Source of the DNA: Muribaculaceae bacterium
Lineage (GTDB): Bacteria; Bacteroidota; Bacteroidia; Bacteroidales; Muribaculaceae
DNA length: 22,974 nucleotides
Assembly (NCBI GenBank): GCA_016292745.1
Contig: JAEDFO010000040.1
Coordinates: 1 to 22,974, forward strand
Reading direction: 5' to 3'
Positions 6,333 to 16,342 of the stretch are shown here, in pieces; the first letter of the stretch is position 1; each line of letters starts with the position of its first letter. Made by a program: the position numbers and the translations under genes. The notes under the pieces are model-generated. The model made no database searches. It was not told where the DNA came from and saw only the letters and a list, made by a program, of their open reading frames with translations.

Positions 6333-9197
6333 TTGAAGGATATTCGGATTTATATATTTTTCGTATTTGTGCTATGTGTTCTGCCGTGGCTTTTCACGGT
6401 GGGAGCACCCTTGAATACCCGAGACTCCGATAATCCGTTTGCAGTTGAGGATACCATAGCAGCCGATAGTGTGATCGGCCACGGTGAGGTGGCACCGCTG
6501 CAGGCCGATACCCCGATGTTGCCCGATTCTATTACTGTCCCGCTCGATTCGCTGATGCCCGATACTGCACTTACTGCTGTATTGCCCGACAGCGTGGTTG
6601 TTGTTGAGCGCGACTCTCTTGCAGTTGATACCAATGCACCCAAGCCGCGCTTTGTGAAAGAGTTTGTCGATTTGGAGAATGCCGTCGATTTCTCAGCAAA
6701 GGATTCGCTGGTGTTTTTTGGAAAGAACACAGCATTCATGTATGGCGACAGCAAGGTGAAGTATGGCACCATATCGCTTGATGCCGACGAGATACATATG
6801 GATATGCGCGACAACAATGTGTATGCCGTAGGCCGCCCAGATTCGACCGGCGAGATAATAGGCGATCCGGTGTTCAAGGATCCCAGCGGCGAGTATAACG
6901 CCAAGACAATGAAGTATAACTTCAAGAGCAAGAAGGGATATATCACCGATGTGGTGACCCAACAGGGTGAGGGATATCTTACGGGAGGTGTGACCAAGAA
7001 GATGGAAAACGACGAATACTACATAAAGTCGGGTCGCTACACTACTTGCGACGATCACGAGCATCCCCACTTCTATTTCCAGATTACAAAAGGTAAGGTG
7101 AAACCTAAGAAAAACATTGTGACCGGTCCTGTGTATCTTGTGCTTGCCGATGTGCCGCTGCCGTTGGCACTGCCTTTCGGCTATTTCCCCTTCAGCGACA
7201 AATATTCGTCGGGTGTGATTGTGCCTACTTTCGGCGACGACTACAACCGTGGCTTTTATCTGCGCGACGGGGGCTACTATTTCGCTATCAACGACAACAT
7301 CGACCTCGCTCTCACCGGCGAAATCTATACAAAGGGTTCGTGGGGTATCAATGCGCGGTCGCAATATGTAAAGCGATACAAATTCTCGGGTAGTTTCGAC
7401 TTGAGCTACCTGACCACAATCGAAGGCGACAAAGGCTCGTCGGATTATTCGAAGATGACTAACTTCAGGGTGAACTGGAGCCATTCGCAGGACTCGAAGG
7501 CCAACCCTAACATGACTTTCTCGGCCAGTGTGAACTTTGCCACCAGTGGTTATTCGCGTAACGACCTGAACAGCTACTATAACAGTTCGTTTACCGAGAA
7601 CACCAAGAGCAGTACCATCAACATGACGTACAAGGTGCCCAACTCGAAGTGGAGTCTCTCTACCACCGCTAACATATCGCAGCGTACAGCCGACTCGACA
7701 TTGACGGTGTCGTTCCCCAACATTACCCTGACGCTGTCGCAGGTGGCGCCGTTCAAGCGCAAACGTGCTGTGGGCAATGAAAAGTGGTATGAAAAAATAA
7801 AGCTTTCCTATTCCGGCTATTTCCAGAATTCGCTCACCGCCAAGCAGAACCAGTTCTTCAAGAAAAGTCTTGTTAAGGATTGGCGCAATGGTATGAAGCA
7901 CTCAATGCCGGTGTCGGCCACATTCAACATCTTCAAGTATATTAATCTCACGCCAAGTGTGCAACTCAACGACAGGATGTACACCAGCAAGATTCGCAAG
8001 GCATGGGACCCAGATGCATCGCGCGAGATTGTGGTCGACACCTGCTACAGCTTCTATAATGTGTTCGATTTCTCGGCGTCGATGTCGCTCGATACCAAGA
8101 TTTACGGATTCTTCCAGCCGTGGAAGATTTTCGGCGACAAGGTGAAGATGATACGCCATGTGATAACGCCAACCGTATCGTTCAGTGCATCGCCCGATTT
8201 CAGCTCGCCGGGATGGGGATATTACGGAAGCTATCAATACACCCAGAACGGTGAAATTATGCGCCGCAAATATTCCTATTTTCAGCACGGCATATTCGGT
8301 TCGGTGGGGCAGGGTAAATCGAGTTCGGTGAGCTGGTCGCTGGCCAACAATGTGGAGATGAAGGTGAAGAGCGACGACGACAGCACCGGAGTGAAAAAGG
8401 TGTCGTTGATAGAAAATTTCACTGTCAGCCAATCGTATAACTTTGCAGCCGACTCAATGAACTGGAGCAACATCAACACTTCGCTTATGCTGCGTTTGGT
8501 GAAAAACTTCAACCTTTCGTTGGCCGCCACATGGGACGTGTATACTTATCAGCTCGACAAAAACGGCAATCCGGTGCGTGTGAACGTTCCTCGCTGGAAG
8601 GCTGGCAAGGGTATAGGACGACTTTCGAGTACCGGCACATCGTTTTCGTACACATTCAACAACGATACTTTCAAGCGCAAGAAAGATAAAAACGACACAA
8701 AGGACAAGGATAAAGCTGAGAATGACGACCTCGATAAGTATCGAAATCAGAACGATGGCGTCACACGCGAGGACATGGATGAGGAGCCGGGCCACGACAA
8801 TGGCATTGAGATGAACCCCGACGGCTATGCCAAGTGGGACTGTCCATGGAGTTTCACGGTCAACTATTCGGTGAACTACGGTTATGGCGCGTTCAACAAG
8901 AAGAAAATGGAGTATGACGGCAAGTTCACGCAGAATCTGAGCTTTTCGGGCAATATACGCCCCACCAAGAACTGGAACCTGAGCATGTCGGCCAGCTACA
9001 ATTTTGATACGGGGAAGATAGCATATATGAACTGTAACATATCGCGCGACCTGCACTGCTTTACCATGACTGCCAGTTTTGTGCCGGTGGGTCCGTATAA
9101 ATCATATAATTTCCACATAGCCATTAAGTCGGCAATGCTTAGCGACGTCAAGTACGATAAGCGCAGCAGTCTGCGCAACGGTACCGACTGGTATTAA
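6333..9197 (+). CDS. lptD: LPS-assembly outer-membrane protein LptD
   Basis: 954 residues. The start is TTG at 6333: an in-frame stop lies at 6315-6317, and the next Met is at residue 62, after the signal sequence. Residues 5-24 are a hydrophobic signal peptide. Residues 25-105 are an Asp/Pro/Ser-rich linker with repeated 'PDS'. About 110-250 is the OstA/LptD periplasmic beta-jellyroll, which takes LPS from the bridge (AKDSLVFFGKN, DADEIHMDM, YNAKTMKYNFK), and 250-954 the beta barrel, with the family stretch LPLALPFGYFPF and many alternating aromatic strands. An odd highly charged insertion of about 50 residues (781-833; KDKNDTKDKDK followed by an acidic run) probably forms an exposed loop. 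Length is normal for Bacteroidetes LptD. It converges on tamL with only six bases between stop codons. Confidence 0.9.
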   Translation: MKDIRIYIFFVFVLCVLPWLFTVGAPLNTRDSDNPFAVEDTIAADSVIGHGEVAPLQADTPMLPDSITVPLDSLMPDTALTAVLPDSVVVVERDSLAVDTNAPKPRFVKEFVDLENAVDFSAKDSLVFFGKNTAFMYGDSKVKYGTISLDADEIHMDMRDNNVYAVGRPDSTGEIIGDPVFKDPSGEYNAKTMKYNFKSKKGYITDVVTQQGEGYLTGGVTKKMENDEYYIKSGRYTTCDDHEHPHFYFQITKGKVKPKKNIVTGPVYLVLADVPLPLALPFGYFPFSDKYSSGVIVPTFGDDYNRGFYLRDGGYYFAINDNIDLALTGEIYTKGSWGINARSQYVKRYKFSGSFDLSYLTTIEGDKGSSDYSKMTNFRVNWSHSQDSKANPNMTFSASVNFATSGYSRNDLNSYYNSSFTENTKSSTINMTYKVPNSKWSLSTTANISQRTADSTLTVSFPNITLTLSQVAPFKRKRAVGNEKWYEKIKLSYSGYFQNSLTAKQNQFFKKSLVKDWRNGMKHSMPVSATFNIFKYINLTPSVQLNDRMYTSKIRKAWDPDASREIVVDTCYSFYNVFDFSASMSLDTKIYGFFQPWKIFGDKVKMIRHVITPTVSFSASPDFSSPGWGYYGSYQYTQNGEIMRRKYSYFQHGIFGSVGQGKSSSVSWSLANNVEMKVKSDDDSTGVKKVSLIENFTVSQSYNFAADSMNWSNINTSLMLRLVKNFNLSLAATWDVYTYQLDKNGNPVRVNVPRWKAGKGIGRLSSTGTSFSYTFNNDTFKRKKDKNDTKDKDKAENDDLDKYRNQNDGVTREDMDEEPGHDNGIEMNPDGYAKWDCPWSFTVNYSVNYGYGAFNKKKMEYDGKFTQNLSFSGNIRPTKNWNLSMSASYNFDTGKIAYMNCNISRDLHCFTMTASFVPVGPYKSYNFHIAIKSAMLSDVKYDKRSSLRNGTDWY

Positions 9198-9203
9198 TCA
9201 CAT

Positions 9204-11549
9204 TTAGAAAGGATATCCGATTGCAATGTTCAGAGCCAATGAGTTCTTGAACGAAGTCATGTTGTAGTACCCCGACTTTCCGGTGTCGTAAGGCGCATGG
9301 ATGCCAACACCAAGGTCGACGCGGGCAACGAGCATGTCGAGGTCGACGCGCAGACCGAAACCGGTGCCAAGTGCAAGTTGGTCGAAGAATTTCGAGCCAT
9401 CGAGCACACCGCCGGGATAAATGCCGTCAGGGTCTTTGAGAAGCCATACATTTCCGGCATCGACGAAAACAGCACCCCGCAGGAAACTGATAATCGGAAA
9501 TCTGTACTCCAGGTTGGCAATGAACTGGAACGAGCCGGAATGCAGATATTGTGAATTGTAGCCGTCGAGGTCGCGGAAAGAGCCGGGACCGAGCGATTTG
9601 ATTCCGAACGCACGGATGGTGTTAGGACCGCCGGCATAGAAATCCTCGCCATAGGGCATATAGTCGGCATTGCCGTAGATGAATCCGGCACCCACCAGTG
9701 CACGAGCCACCAATGAATGCTGGTACCACAGTTTTCGGGTATACACCAGTTGCGATTGAAGTTTTACATACTGAGTGAAAGGCACCCCGAACAACTTTTT
9801 CGAGCCCACACCGCCGTCGTTGTTTCCGCAGAGACTCCAGATACCGGAAAGAAGATTTCCGGCTTCGGCGATGGTAGTCTGCCAGTTAATGGCGTTTACT
9901 TTACCTTTGCCGAAGGTACGGTCGAAAGTTAGGGTGTAGGAAATCTGAGGGATAAACACCGAGCGATGTGTGTAGTAGTCCCATGCAGCGTTAGTACCGT
10001 TGTCGGCCGATGAGGTTATGTCGTCGAGAGCTGAGTTGCGCAGGCGCTTTGAGTAAGTTATCTTCGGCAGTTCCAGTTCGTTGGTGATGTATCGGTTAGT
10101 TCGCCATTGGTATGTCAGAGCCGCTGATGTCTGGAGGAACTTCAGCGACGAAGGGTCGTTGTAGAAATTCACACCTACGGCAATCTTTGTCCAGTTGAGT
10201 TCGCGTCGAGAACGGGTAATCCATCGAGGAGCAAGAAGGCGCGGGAACGACAAAGTAGAGGTTAGACCGAGCTCGTAATAGTCGTTTTCCGAGCCGCTTC
10301 CGCCGGCCTTCCCAATTTGCCATTGGTATGAACCGGTTAGATCGAACGACAGTCGTTCACCGCCGCCAAACAGGTTGGAATGTGATACACCAGCTCTGAT
10401 TCCAGGTCCGAGGTATCCGTTTGACTTGTAGGTGGCATTCAGTTCGAGCGAAGCCTCAAGGGGAGAGTCGAAAGTACAGTTTATAAACACATCAAGGGAA
10501 TCCTGTCCTTCTGACAATGAATCGATAGGGGTAACATCGATATTTATCGAACGGAAAATACCCAGCCGCGACAGGTTGCTTTGGGTGCGGTTCATATCGC
10601 GTACAGAGAATGTTCGACCTTTGCGGAAAGTGATGCACGACGGCATCAGCGACGACCTGAGGCGTGATGGCTTCATTTGCACCACTAGCCCACGTTTGGT
10701 GAGCATAGAGTCGGGCGTGCCGCCACCGTTGGCCCGGTTAATTAAAGTGGTTACCGAGCGGGTGAAGTACTTGCGAGTGTAAGGCTCTTCGATGTTGTCA
10801 GCAAACTTCATCCTTATGTCGATAAGACCGTGCTCTACAGTACTGTCAGCCTCGAATTCAATGAAATCGGGACGGAAAAAGTAGTATCCGCGGTTTCGCA
10901 AAGTATTTGCAATATCGGTGCGGAGCTGGTTGAGCGAATCCACACAGAACACATTTCCCGACTTGAGATAGGTGGATTCAATGGCAAGTGAATCGACGAG
11001 CATCACCAGCGGAGAAGTGGCTTCCGGCAGCTGCACCGTGGCCATATGATAAGGTTCTGCTATGTTGATGTTGTAGCTTAGCCTCGCCTTTTTGGGATTT
11101 CGCTTGTCATAGATAATGTTGTAAGACGGCGACGAGGTGAAGAATCCGTTGTTGTCGAGAATCTCGCGCAACATCCGCATTCTCAGTTCGGGGCGCACAG
11201 TTGAAATCAGCACCGGTTCGCTTACGAGCATATTATAAAGCCATTTCTTGAATTTGCCGGTGTTTTCGTCGATGGTCCAGTTGTTATAAACCCAAAGACC
11301 TATTGGAAAAGGAGTTCTGACGTATGGCGAGAAAAGGGGATTGTTAGGGGCAACGTTCAGCGCCTCTTTTATCTGGTCGTTTACGCCATCGGGCAGATTA
11401 ACTGAATCGGGCACGTTAACGGCAATTTTCTTCACTCCCGTGTAGAGCACCTCGTCGTCGGCCAGTCGTTTGGTGGTCGAGCAAGAGAGCATGCACACCA
11501 ATGCTGCCGGAATGAATATTGCAATATATACCAGTTTTCGTAGAATCAT
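9204..11549 (-). CDS. tamL: TamL, lipoprotein-type TamA/BamA-family outer-membrane protein
   Basis: 781 residues. Residues 1-22 are a lipoprotein signal peptide and Cys23 (MLSC-STTK) is the probable lipidated residue; published surveys describe Bacteroidetes TamL as a TamA variant with such an anchor. Residues of about 35-345 hold POTRA-like repeats (one ends in FSVRDMNRTQSNLSRLGIFRSI, a typical POTRA strand-helix). Residues 360-781 are an Omp85 16-strand barrel with GGPNTIRAF (640-648) in place of the usual (V/I)RG(F/Y), DAGNVW (698-703) and a final strand ending in Phe (GYPF). The start codon overlaps the tamB stop (ATGA), indicating translational coupling. With TamB it would insert or mature outer-membrane proteins or lipids. 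The Ala at position 647, where Gly is usual, deserves notice. Confidence 0.9.
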   Translation of the reverse strand: MILRKLVYIAIFIPAALVCMLSCSTTKRLADDEVLYTGVKKIAVNVPDSVNLPDGVNDQIKEALNVAPNNPLFSPYVRTPFPIGLWVYNNWTIDENTGKFKKWLYNMLVSEPVLISTVRPELRMRMLREILDNNGFFTSSPSYNIIYDKRNPKKARLSYNINIAEPYHMATVQLPEATSPLVMLVDSLAIESTYLKSGNVFCVDSLNQLRTDIANTLRNRGYYFFRPDFIEFEADSTVEHGLIDIRMKFADNIEEPYTRKYFTRSVTTLINRANGGGTPDSMLTKRGLVVQMKPSRLRSSLMPSCITFRKGRTFSVRDMNRTQSNLSRLGIFRSINIDVTPIDSLSEGQDSLDVFINCTFDSPLEASLELNATYKSNGYLGPGIRAGVSHSNLFGGGERLSFDLTGSYQWQIGKAGGSGSENDYYELGLTSTLSFPRLLAPRWITRSRRELNWTKIAVGVNFYNDPSSLKFLQTSAALTYQWRTNRYITNELELPKITYSKRLRNSALDDITSSADNGTNAAWDYYTHRSVFIPQISYTLTFDRTFGKGKVNAINWQTTIAEAGNLLSGIWSLCGNNDGGVGSKKLFGVPFTQYVKLQSQLVYTRKLWYQHSLVARALVGAGFIYGNADYMPYGEDFYAGGPNTIRAFGIKSLGPGSFRDLDGYNSQYLHSGSFQFIANLEYRFPIISFLRGAVFVDAGNVWLLKDPDGIYPGGVLDGSKFFDQLALGTGFGLRVDLDMLVARVDLGVGIHAPYDTGKSGYYNMTSFKNSLALNIAIGYPF

Positions 11550-14500
11550 TTCTTGGGTATTAATTTGTATCGGAAGTTGAAAAGGTCTTTGAGTGTGGTC
11601 AGCTTTCTGCGAATCACGAATGCCATACCGGTTTCGTTAACCTGAGTTTGGAATATGTTGTTGTCCGACATTCTGTTGAACAGTTTCAGCGACATTGAGC
11701 CTGACGGAGTGATGAGGTACTCAAACGAAACGTTGCTGAACAGGTTTTGGGCAATGCTGGTGTCGTCGGTAACATTCGAGTCGTAGTTTCCGCCTACAGT
11801 AACCTTAAACCGGTTGTCGAAGAGCGATTTCGATACTTGATATGAGTAGTTCATGCCGGTTGACGAGGATCCGTTGCCAGAATTGTATTCGTTGATTCCG
11901 AACGTGAGGTCGACACCTTTCACCATCCGTTGTGCCAGAGAATTTATCTGCGACGAAAGCACCGAATAGAGCATATTGGCGTTTGTAGCCATGGCCGAAG
12001 ATGTCGCACCTGTGGAGTAGCTGTTATATAGCATCAGGTTGATGGCTTGGGTGGAGCGTTGTGCCGGCGAAAGGCTTTGCAGTTCCGACTGCACGGCACT
12101 GTTGTTGGGAGCCGATAGGTCAAAGGCAATATTCATGTTCGACAGTGTATTTGTCACTCTTGCCTCGATGTTGAAATTCACTCTCACCGGGTTCGAACCT
12201 TCAGTTGTAACCGTTGACGCCTGGGTGCCGTTTGCAATGATGTTGAGGGTAGGGTTGAGGATATCGCCGTTGAAAGCGATGTAGCTGCTATTGTCGAATG
12301 TGAAGTATTTTTCGGAAATGAATGGCGGGTTGTAGCGCACAAAGCCGTTGTTGATGTTGTATCGGCCGGTCATACGCATTTCACCAAGCGGATTCATTGA
12401 GAACGACAGGGCTCCGTCGCCTCTAACTTGTGCTTTGTTTCGGCCATCCGGGCTGATGTTGACATTTACCACGGCTCCCGATGAAATATTCATGTCGGCA
12501 TTCAGGTTGAGTGCAAATTTCTGTTCAGATTCAATCGGCTTGATGTCTTCGTCGAGGGTATCGGCAAAACAAACGAACTTCACTACATCGGAGGCTTGCG
12601 TGCGTGTCAGCGAGCCGGCATCCTCCTGCAGCACGTATGTTACATCGGTCTTGGGCAGGAGCGTTAGGGCCGCTTTAACCGAAAGATCGCTCAGCCGTCC
12701 CGAGGCAGAAGCGTTGCACCCAACGAAACCTTTGCCGAACAATTGGCTCTTGGCTGTGTATTTGCTGTCGACCACCTGCACATTGTTGCCGTTGAATCGC
12801 AATCCAATGAGCGGATTCGACATGTTTGCAATGTCGATGGTGCCGTTGATGAGCAATGGGTCGCCGCTGTTGCCGCGGATGCCGAAATTGTTGAATGTGA
12901 TGAGGTTTTCCTTTACAGCCACAGGCACATCATCGAATTTAAGGCGGCTTCCGAATACCGGAATCTCGACGCGTGTGGAGTCGAACATAAGTTCGCCGTT
13001 CAGATTTGGAGTTTCCATGGTTCCTGTCATCGACATCTCGCCGTTAAGGTATCCGCCTAATTGCAGCATCGATTCAGGAAGGAACGGATTGGCTACAGTG
13101 AGCGGGAATTTGTCGAGCGACAGCCTCAAATCGTATGGCGATGTTGCTGTGGTGTCGTTTATCGAGCCGGCAACGGTGATGGCATTGTGCCCGTTGATGG
13201 CCACGACAGCCTGGGCTTCGTTTTTACCTGATTGCGGGTTGATGCCAAGGCCGAATCCCACTTCAACATTGCCAAGAGTCTTTCGATTGTAGAGAATATC
13301 TGCCAGCGAGAACGTACCGAATCCGGTGAGCATGCCGTTGCTGTTGTTTATGTTGATATCTGTGTTGAGCCTGCCGTTCACCTCGGGAAGCCACGGCGCC
13401 ATGTTGAGCCATTCGCCAAGGTTTATGCCTTTGGCCGTAACAATCAGATCTTCGTGGAGAGTATCGCTCACATGCTTGGTGTACATAGCCAAGTATCCGG
13501 CATCGCTCTCAAGGTTCACATTGGCATCGATATGCGATGAACCGAGGTTGTATTTTATGTAGTTGTCGGGATTCAATGTCCATTTGCGGAATCCGATAAT
13601 AGGATTTTCGGGGAATAGGGTCATTCGCACATCGTCGCCGTCGATGCTGGCATCGGCACCGAAGTAGAATCCGGGAACACCGTTGCTGTTGGTTTGATAG
13701 AGCAGCATGTTGGCGTTATTGTCGGCGAGTGTACCTGTGACAAACGACGATGAGAACTGGTCGAGATTGCCTGGTCGGTTGTTCACCTTTGCCATATACA
13801 CAAAGCTGTTGTCCTCTTGATAGCCACGAATCGATATAGTGTCGAGAGTGGTTGCTCCCATTCTGAAATCGTAGGCATCTGCATCGGCATGCATCAGACT
13901 GTCCTTGCCGATATTGAAATCGATTGAGTCGAAAGTAATGTCGCTGTAACGCAGATAACGGCTTATGCAGTTGTTTTTTGCGAGCCGGCCGTAAAGATTG
14001 AATTCCGGCAGGCATTGGCTGATGGCATCGATGTTTGCCCGTCGTGACACGAGTTGCGAATCGAGCTCGGCTGCAAGCAGAGAAAAGCGAGGAGTTATAT
14101 CCAGCAACCGCTCGTTGGCCGTCAGTGACAGTACCATATCGCCTTCTGAGGCTTTGAATTGTGTCGATGTGGAGTCGGCAACGAATTTCATGTCGATTTG
14201 CTTTGCCGACAGTTTCTCGTTTCCGATATTAACGGAGAGCCCGGATATTGTGGCAATGCAGTCATAGAAGCCGTTCGGCAGGTCGATGATGCCATTGGAT
14301 TTGATGTCGGCGGCAACTGACAGCGAATCGGCTGACAGAGCAAGACGACGCATGTCGAGCGCCCCGATTTCTGACGAAAGATTATAGTTCAGGCAATCGC
14401 CGTCGATTGAGCCATCAATATTAGCCGAAATGTCGGCTATTCTGTTTGGTGATGCCAAAGCAATTGCAAACTGCGAATCGTGGAGTGCGGCATTTGCAGT

Positions 14501-16288
14501 GATGTCGGTAAACTTGTGGAAATTATACCACAGACTGTCGACTACGAGCGAAGCATCGAGCGAAGTGGAAGGTGAAAATAAGTCGAATCCTCGACCTGAG
14601 GCCCCTATTGATGCGGTGAGCGAGCCAAATGGATAATCGCGCAGGAATGCGTCGATGGGGAAGGCTGAGGTGTTGACAGCCAGGTCGTAAGCCTCATTAT
14701 TCATATTCATGGAACCTTCAACGGCCAAAGTGCCGTCGAGAGCGTGAATGGCAACATCGGGTGATACAACATCGCCGTTGAGTCGCAGTTTGCCCTCGGC
14801 CTTTAGTCCAGGGATACTTATTATTGAAGCCGTGGGTTCACTGAGTAATGCCTTCTTGTATCGTTCAGCATTAGGAATATTGCCGTTAAATGCCAGCGAT
14901 ATGTTCCGTTTGCTTTCCGACGTCATGTTTCGTGCGCGTCCTTTGGCCCGCAATGATGCAAGGGGCAATGCCGACAGCGATAAACTGTTGAGCACTATGT
15001 CGCCAACACTGCCGTTGGCATCAATGTCGGCAACAATAGGGTTGAGTGCCGACAAGTATCGGGCTATGTCGGGAAATGCCATTGAAATATCATCGGGTGC
15101 TATCACTGCATTGGCTTTGATGGCGATGGCTGCAGCGTCGGCAAGTTCAAGGGCTTCGGCATCGGCAGCCATGTTTGCTGTAACCGACGATCCGGTGGTG
15201 ACAATTTGCAGCGAATCGCATGATATTGATTCGTTGGAGAATTTGAATAGCACCGACGCATCTGAAACAGTGAGCCCGCAACGTTCGGTAGCGGTAAGGT
15301 GCTTAAGCGGCACTATCACTGATGTGCCACGGTTATAGAAGTCGGCGATATCGAATTCGATGCCTGTGCAGCTTATATGATTGAAATCCAAACCTTTGGC
15401 AGGGACGCTGCCAGCTATGGCATATGTGGCATTGGCATTGCGAAGCCCTATCTCCGATGCTGTTACTGTCCATTGTACCGTATCGTAAGGTGTCTCCGCT
15501 GCTGTTTCGGGCAATGGCGGCAGTGTGGCGAGCATCTGCTCAGTTGGTGTGAAATATGCAACATCCAAGCCGTCAACCAGCAACTTCTTGGCGTTTACTT
15601 TGCGTGTGACGGTATTTACCACACCATTGTTAAGCGTGGCGCAGCCTATTACAGCCGAGAGTGAATCGATGGTAGGGAGCATCGTCATTCGGTATGCTAC
15701 ATTCTTCAAGGCGATTCCGTGTGCGGTAATCAGCCATGGCTCAGTGGCAGCAGTGTCGGGCTCTTCAGCCTTCTGCCGATACATATCGAAGTCAATTGTT
15801 ATGTCGGCACCATCTACTATGGCTTCGCCGATTGCGATTGCGTTTTTCGACAGCGACAGCGAAGATTCCTTTAGTGAACACTTGTCGATTGCGGCTATTA
15901 TGGAGAGGGTAGAATCGGACAGCAGCGAACTGTATCGCGCTTTTTCGGCAGTGATGGTCTCGGCCTCGATTCGAAGCGTCAGCAATGGCAGCACGGCAAT
16001 GTCGGCCTCGAGCCTCCCGGCTTGTATCATTGTGTCGGCCGGTGCAGTGATAACTGTGACGTCGGTGAGCGATACTGTCAGCGGGAAATCTATGTCAAGC
16101 GATGATGCTGTAATCTGCCAGCCAGTCGATTCCGAAGCTATGGCAGTGGCGATGTCCTTCACATAGCTTGAAACCGCAGGAATGTAAAGTGTGAAAGGCA
16201 ATGCCAATATCGTGAGCAGCAGCGCTGCCAATACCCGGACCACAATGCGCCAAACGTTCTTCTTTTTATGTTGAGTGTCGTCAGCCAA
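11546..16288 (-). CDS. tamB: TamB, translocation and assembly module inner-membrane protein
   Basis: 1580 residues. A short basic cytosolic start is followed by one inner-membrane anchor (about 15-36). Next comes an AsmA-like region and a very long beta-rich periplasmic stretch of repeating short strands, as expected for a hydrophobic taco-shaped groove that spans the periplasm. The last 450 or so residues are the TamB (DUF490) domain, with GRYNINNGFVRYNPPF, NPTLNIIANG, VNFNIEARVTNTLSNMNIAFDLSAP and LFDNRFKVTVGGNYD. The start is TTG at 16288: an in-frame stop lies 12 bases upstream (16298-16300), and the next Met is residue 86, beyond the anchor. It follows the VanZ-like gene by 54 bp and overlaps tamL by 4 bp. 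AsmA/TamB proteins move phospholipid or assist outer-membrane protein assembly; which applies here is not known. Confidence 0.92.
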   Translation of the reverse strand: MADDTQHKKKNVWRIVVRVLAALLLTILALPFTLYIPAVSSYVKDIATAIASESTGWQITASSLDIDFPLTVSLTDVTVITAPADTMIQAGRLEADIAVLPLLTLRIEAETITAEKARYSSLLSDSTLSIIAAIDKCSLKESSLSLSKNAIAIGEAIVDGADITIDFDMYRQKAEEPDTAATEPWLITAHGIALKNVAYRMTMLPTIDSLSAVIGCATLNNGVVNTVTRKVNAKKLLVDGLDVAYFTPTEQMLATLPPLPETAAETPYDTVQWTVTASEIGLRNANATYAIAGSVPAKGLDFNHISCTGIEFDIADFYNRGTSVIVPLKHLTATERCGLTVSDASVLFKFSNESISCDSLQIVTTGSSVTANMAADAEALELADAAAIAIKANAVIAPDDISMAFPDIARYLSALNPIVADIDANGSVGDIVLNSLSLSALPLASLRAKGRARNMTSESKRNISLAFNGNIPNAERYKKALLSEPTASIISIPGLKAEGKLRLNGDVVSPDVAIHALDGTLAVEGSMNMNNEAYDLAVNTSAFPIDAFLRDYPFGSLTASIGASGRGFDLFSPSTSLDASLVVDSLWYNFHKFTDITANAALHDSQFAIALASPNRIADISANIDGSIDGDCLNYNLSSEIGALDMRRLALSADSLSVAADIKSNGIIDLPNGFYDCIATISGLSVNIGNEKLSAKQIDMKFVADSTSTQFKASEGDMVLSLTANERLLDITPRFSLLAAELDSQLVSRRANIDAISQCLPEFNLYGRLAKNNCISRYLRYSDITFDSIDFNIGKDSLMHADADAYDFRMGATTLDTISIRGYQEDNSFVYMAKVNNRPGNLDQFSSSFVTGTLADNNANMLLYQTNSNGVPGFYFGADASIDGDDVRMTLFPENPIIGFRKWTLNPDNYIKYNLGSSHIDANVNLESDAGYLAMYTKHVSDTLHEDLIVTAKGINLGEWLNMAPWLPEVNGRLNTDININNSNGMLTGFGTFSLADILYNRKTLGNVEVGFGLGINPQSGKNEAQAVVAINGHNAITVAGSINDTTATSPYDLRLSLDKFPLTVANPFLPESMLQLGGYLNGEMSMTGTMETPNLNGELMFDSTRVEIPVFGSRLKFDDVPVAVKENLITFNNFGIRGNSGDPLLINGTIDIANMSNPLIGLRFNGNNVQVVDSKYTAKSQLFGKGFVGCNASASGRLSDLSVKAALTLLPKTDVTYVLQEDAGSLTRTQASDVVKFVCFADTLDEDIKPIESEQKFALNLNADMNISSGAVVNVNISPDGRNKAQVRGDGALSFSMNPLGEMRMTGRYNINNGFVRYNPPFISEKYFTFDNSSYIAFNGDILNPTLNIIANGTQASTVTTEGSNPVRVNFNIEARVTNTLSNMNIAFDLSAPNNSAVQSELQSLSPAQRSTQAINLMLYNSYSTGATSSAMATNANMLYSVLSSQINSLAQRMVKGVDLTFGINEYNSGNGSSSTGMNYSYQVSKSLFDNRFKVTVGGNYDSNVTDDTSIAQNLFSNVSFEYLITPSGSMSLKLFNRMSDNNIFQTQVNETGMAFVIRRKLTTLKDLFNFRYKLIPKK

Positions 16289-16342
16289 TAGAGGAATTTA
16301 TTAATATGAGATTAACAACAAAAACACCGGATGGTTCAGCAA

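Noticed and set aside
6693..9056. Several minus-strand open frames of 170-400 codons across lptD
   Set aside because: Low-complexity translations without domains, opposite a recognisable LptD.
12348..13292. Plus-strand open frame of 314 codons inside tamB
   Set aside because: Ser/Leu/Pro-rich translation with no motif, antisense to an intact TamB.
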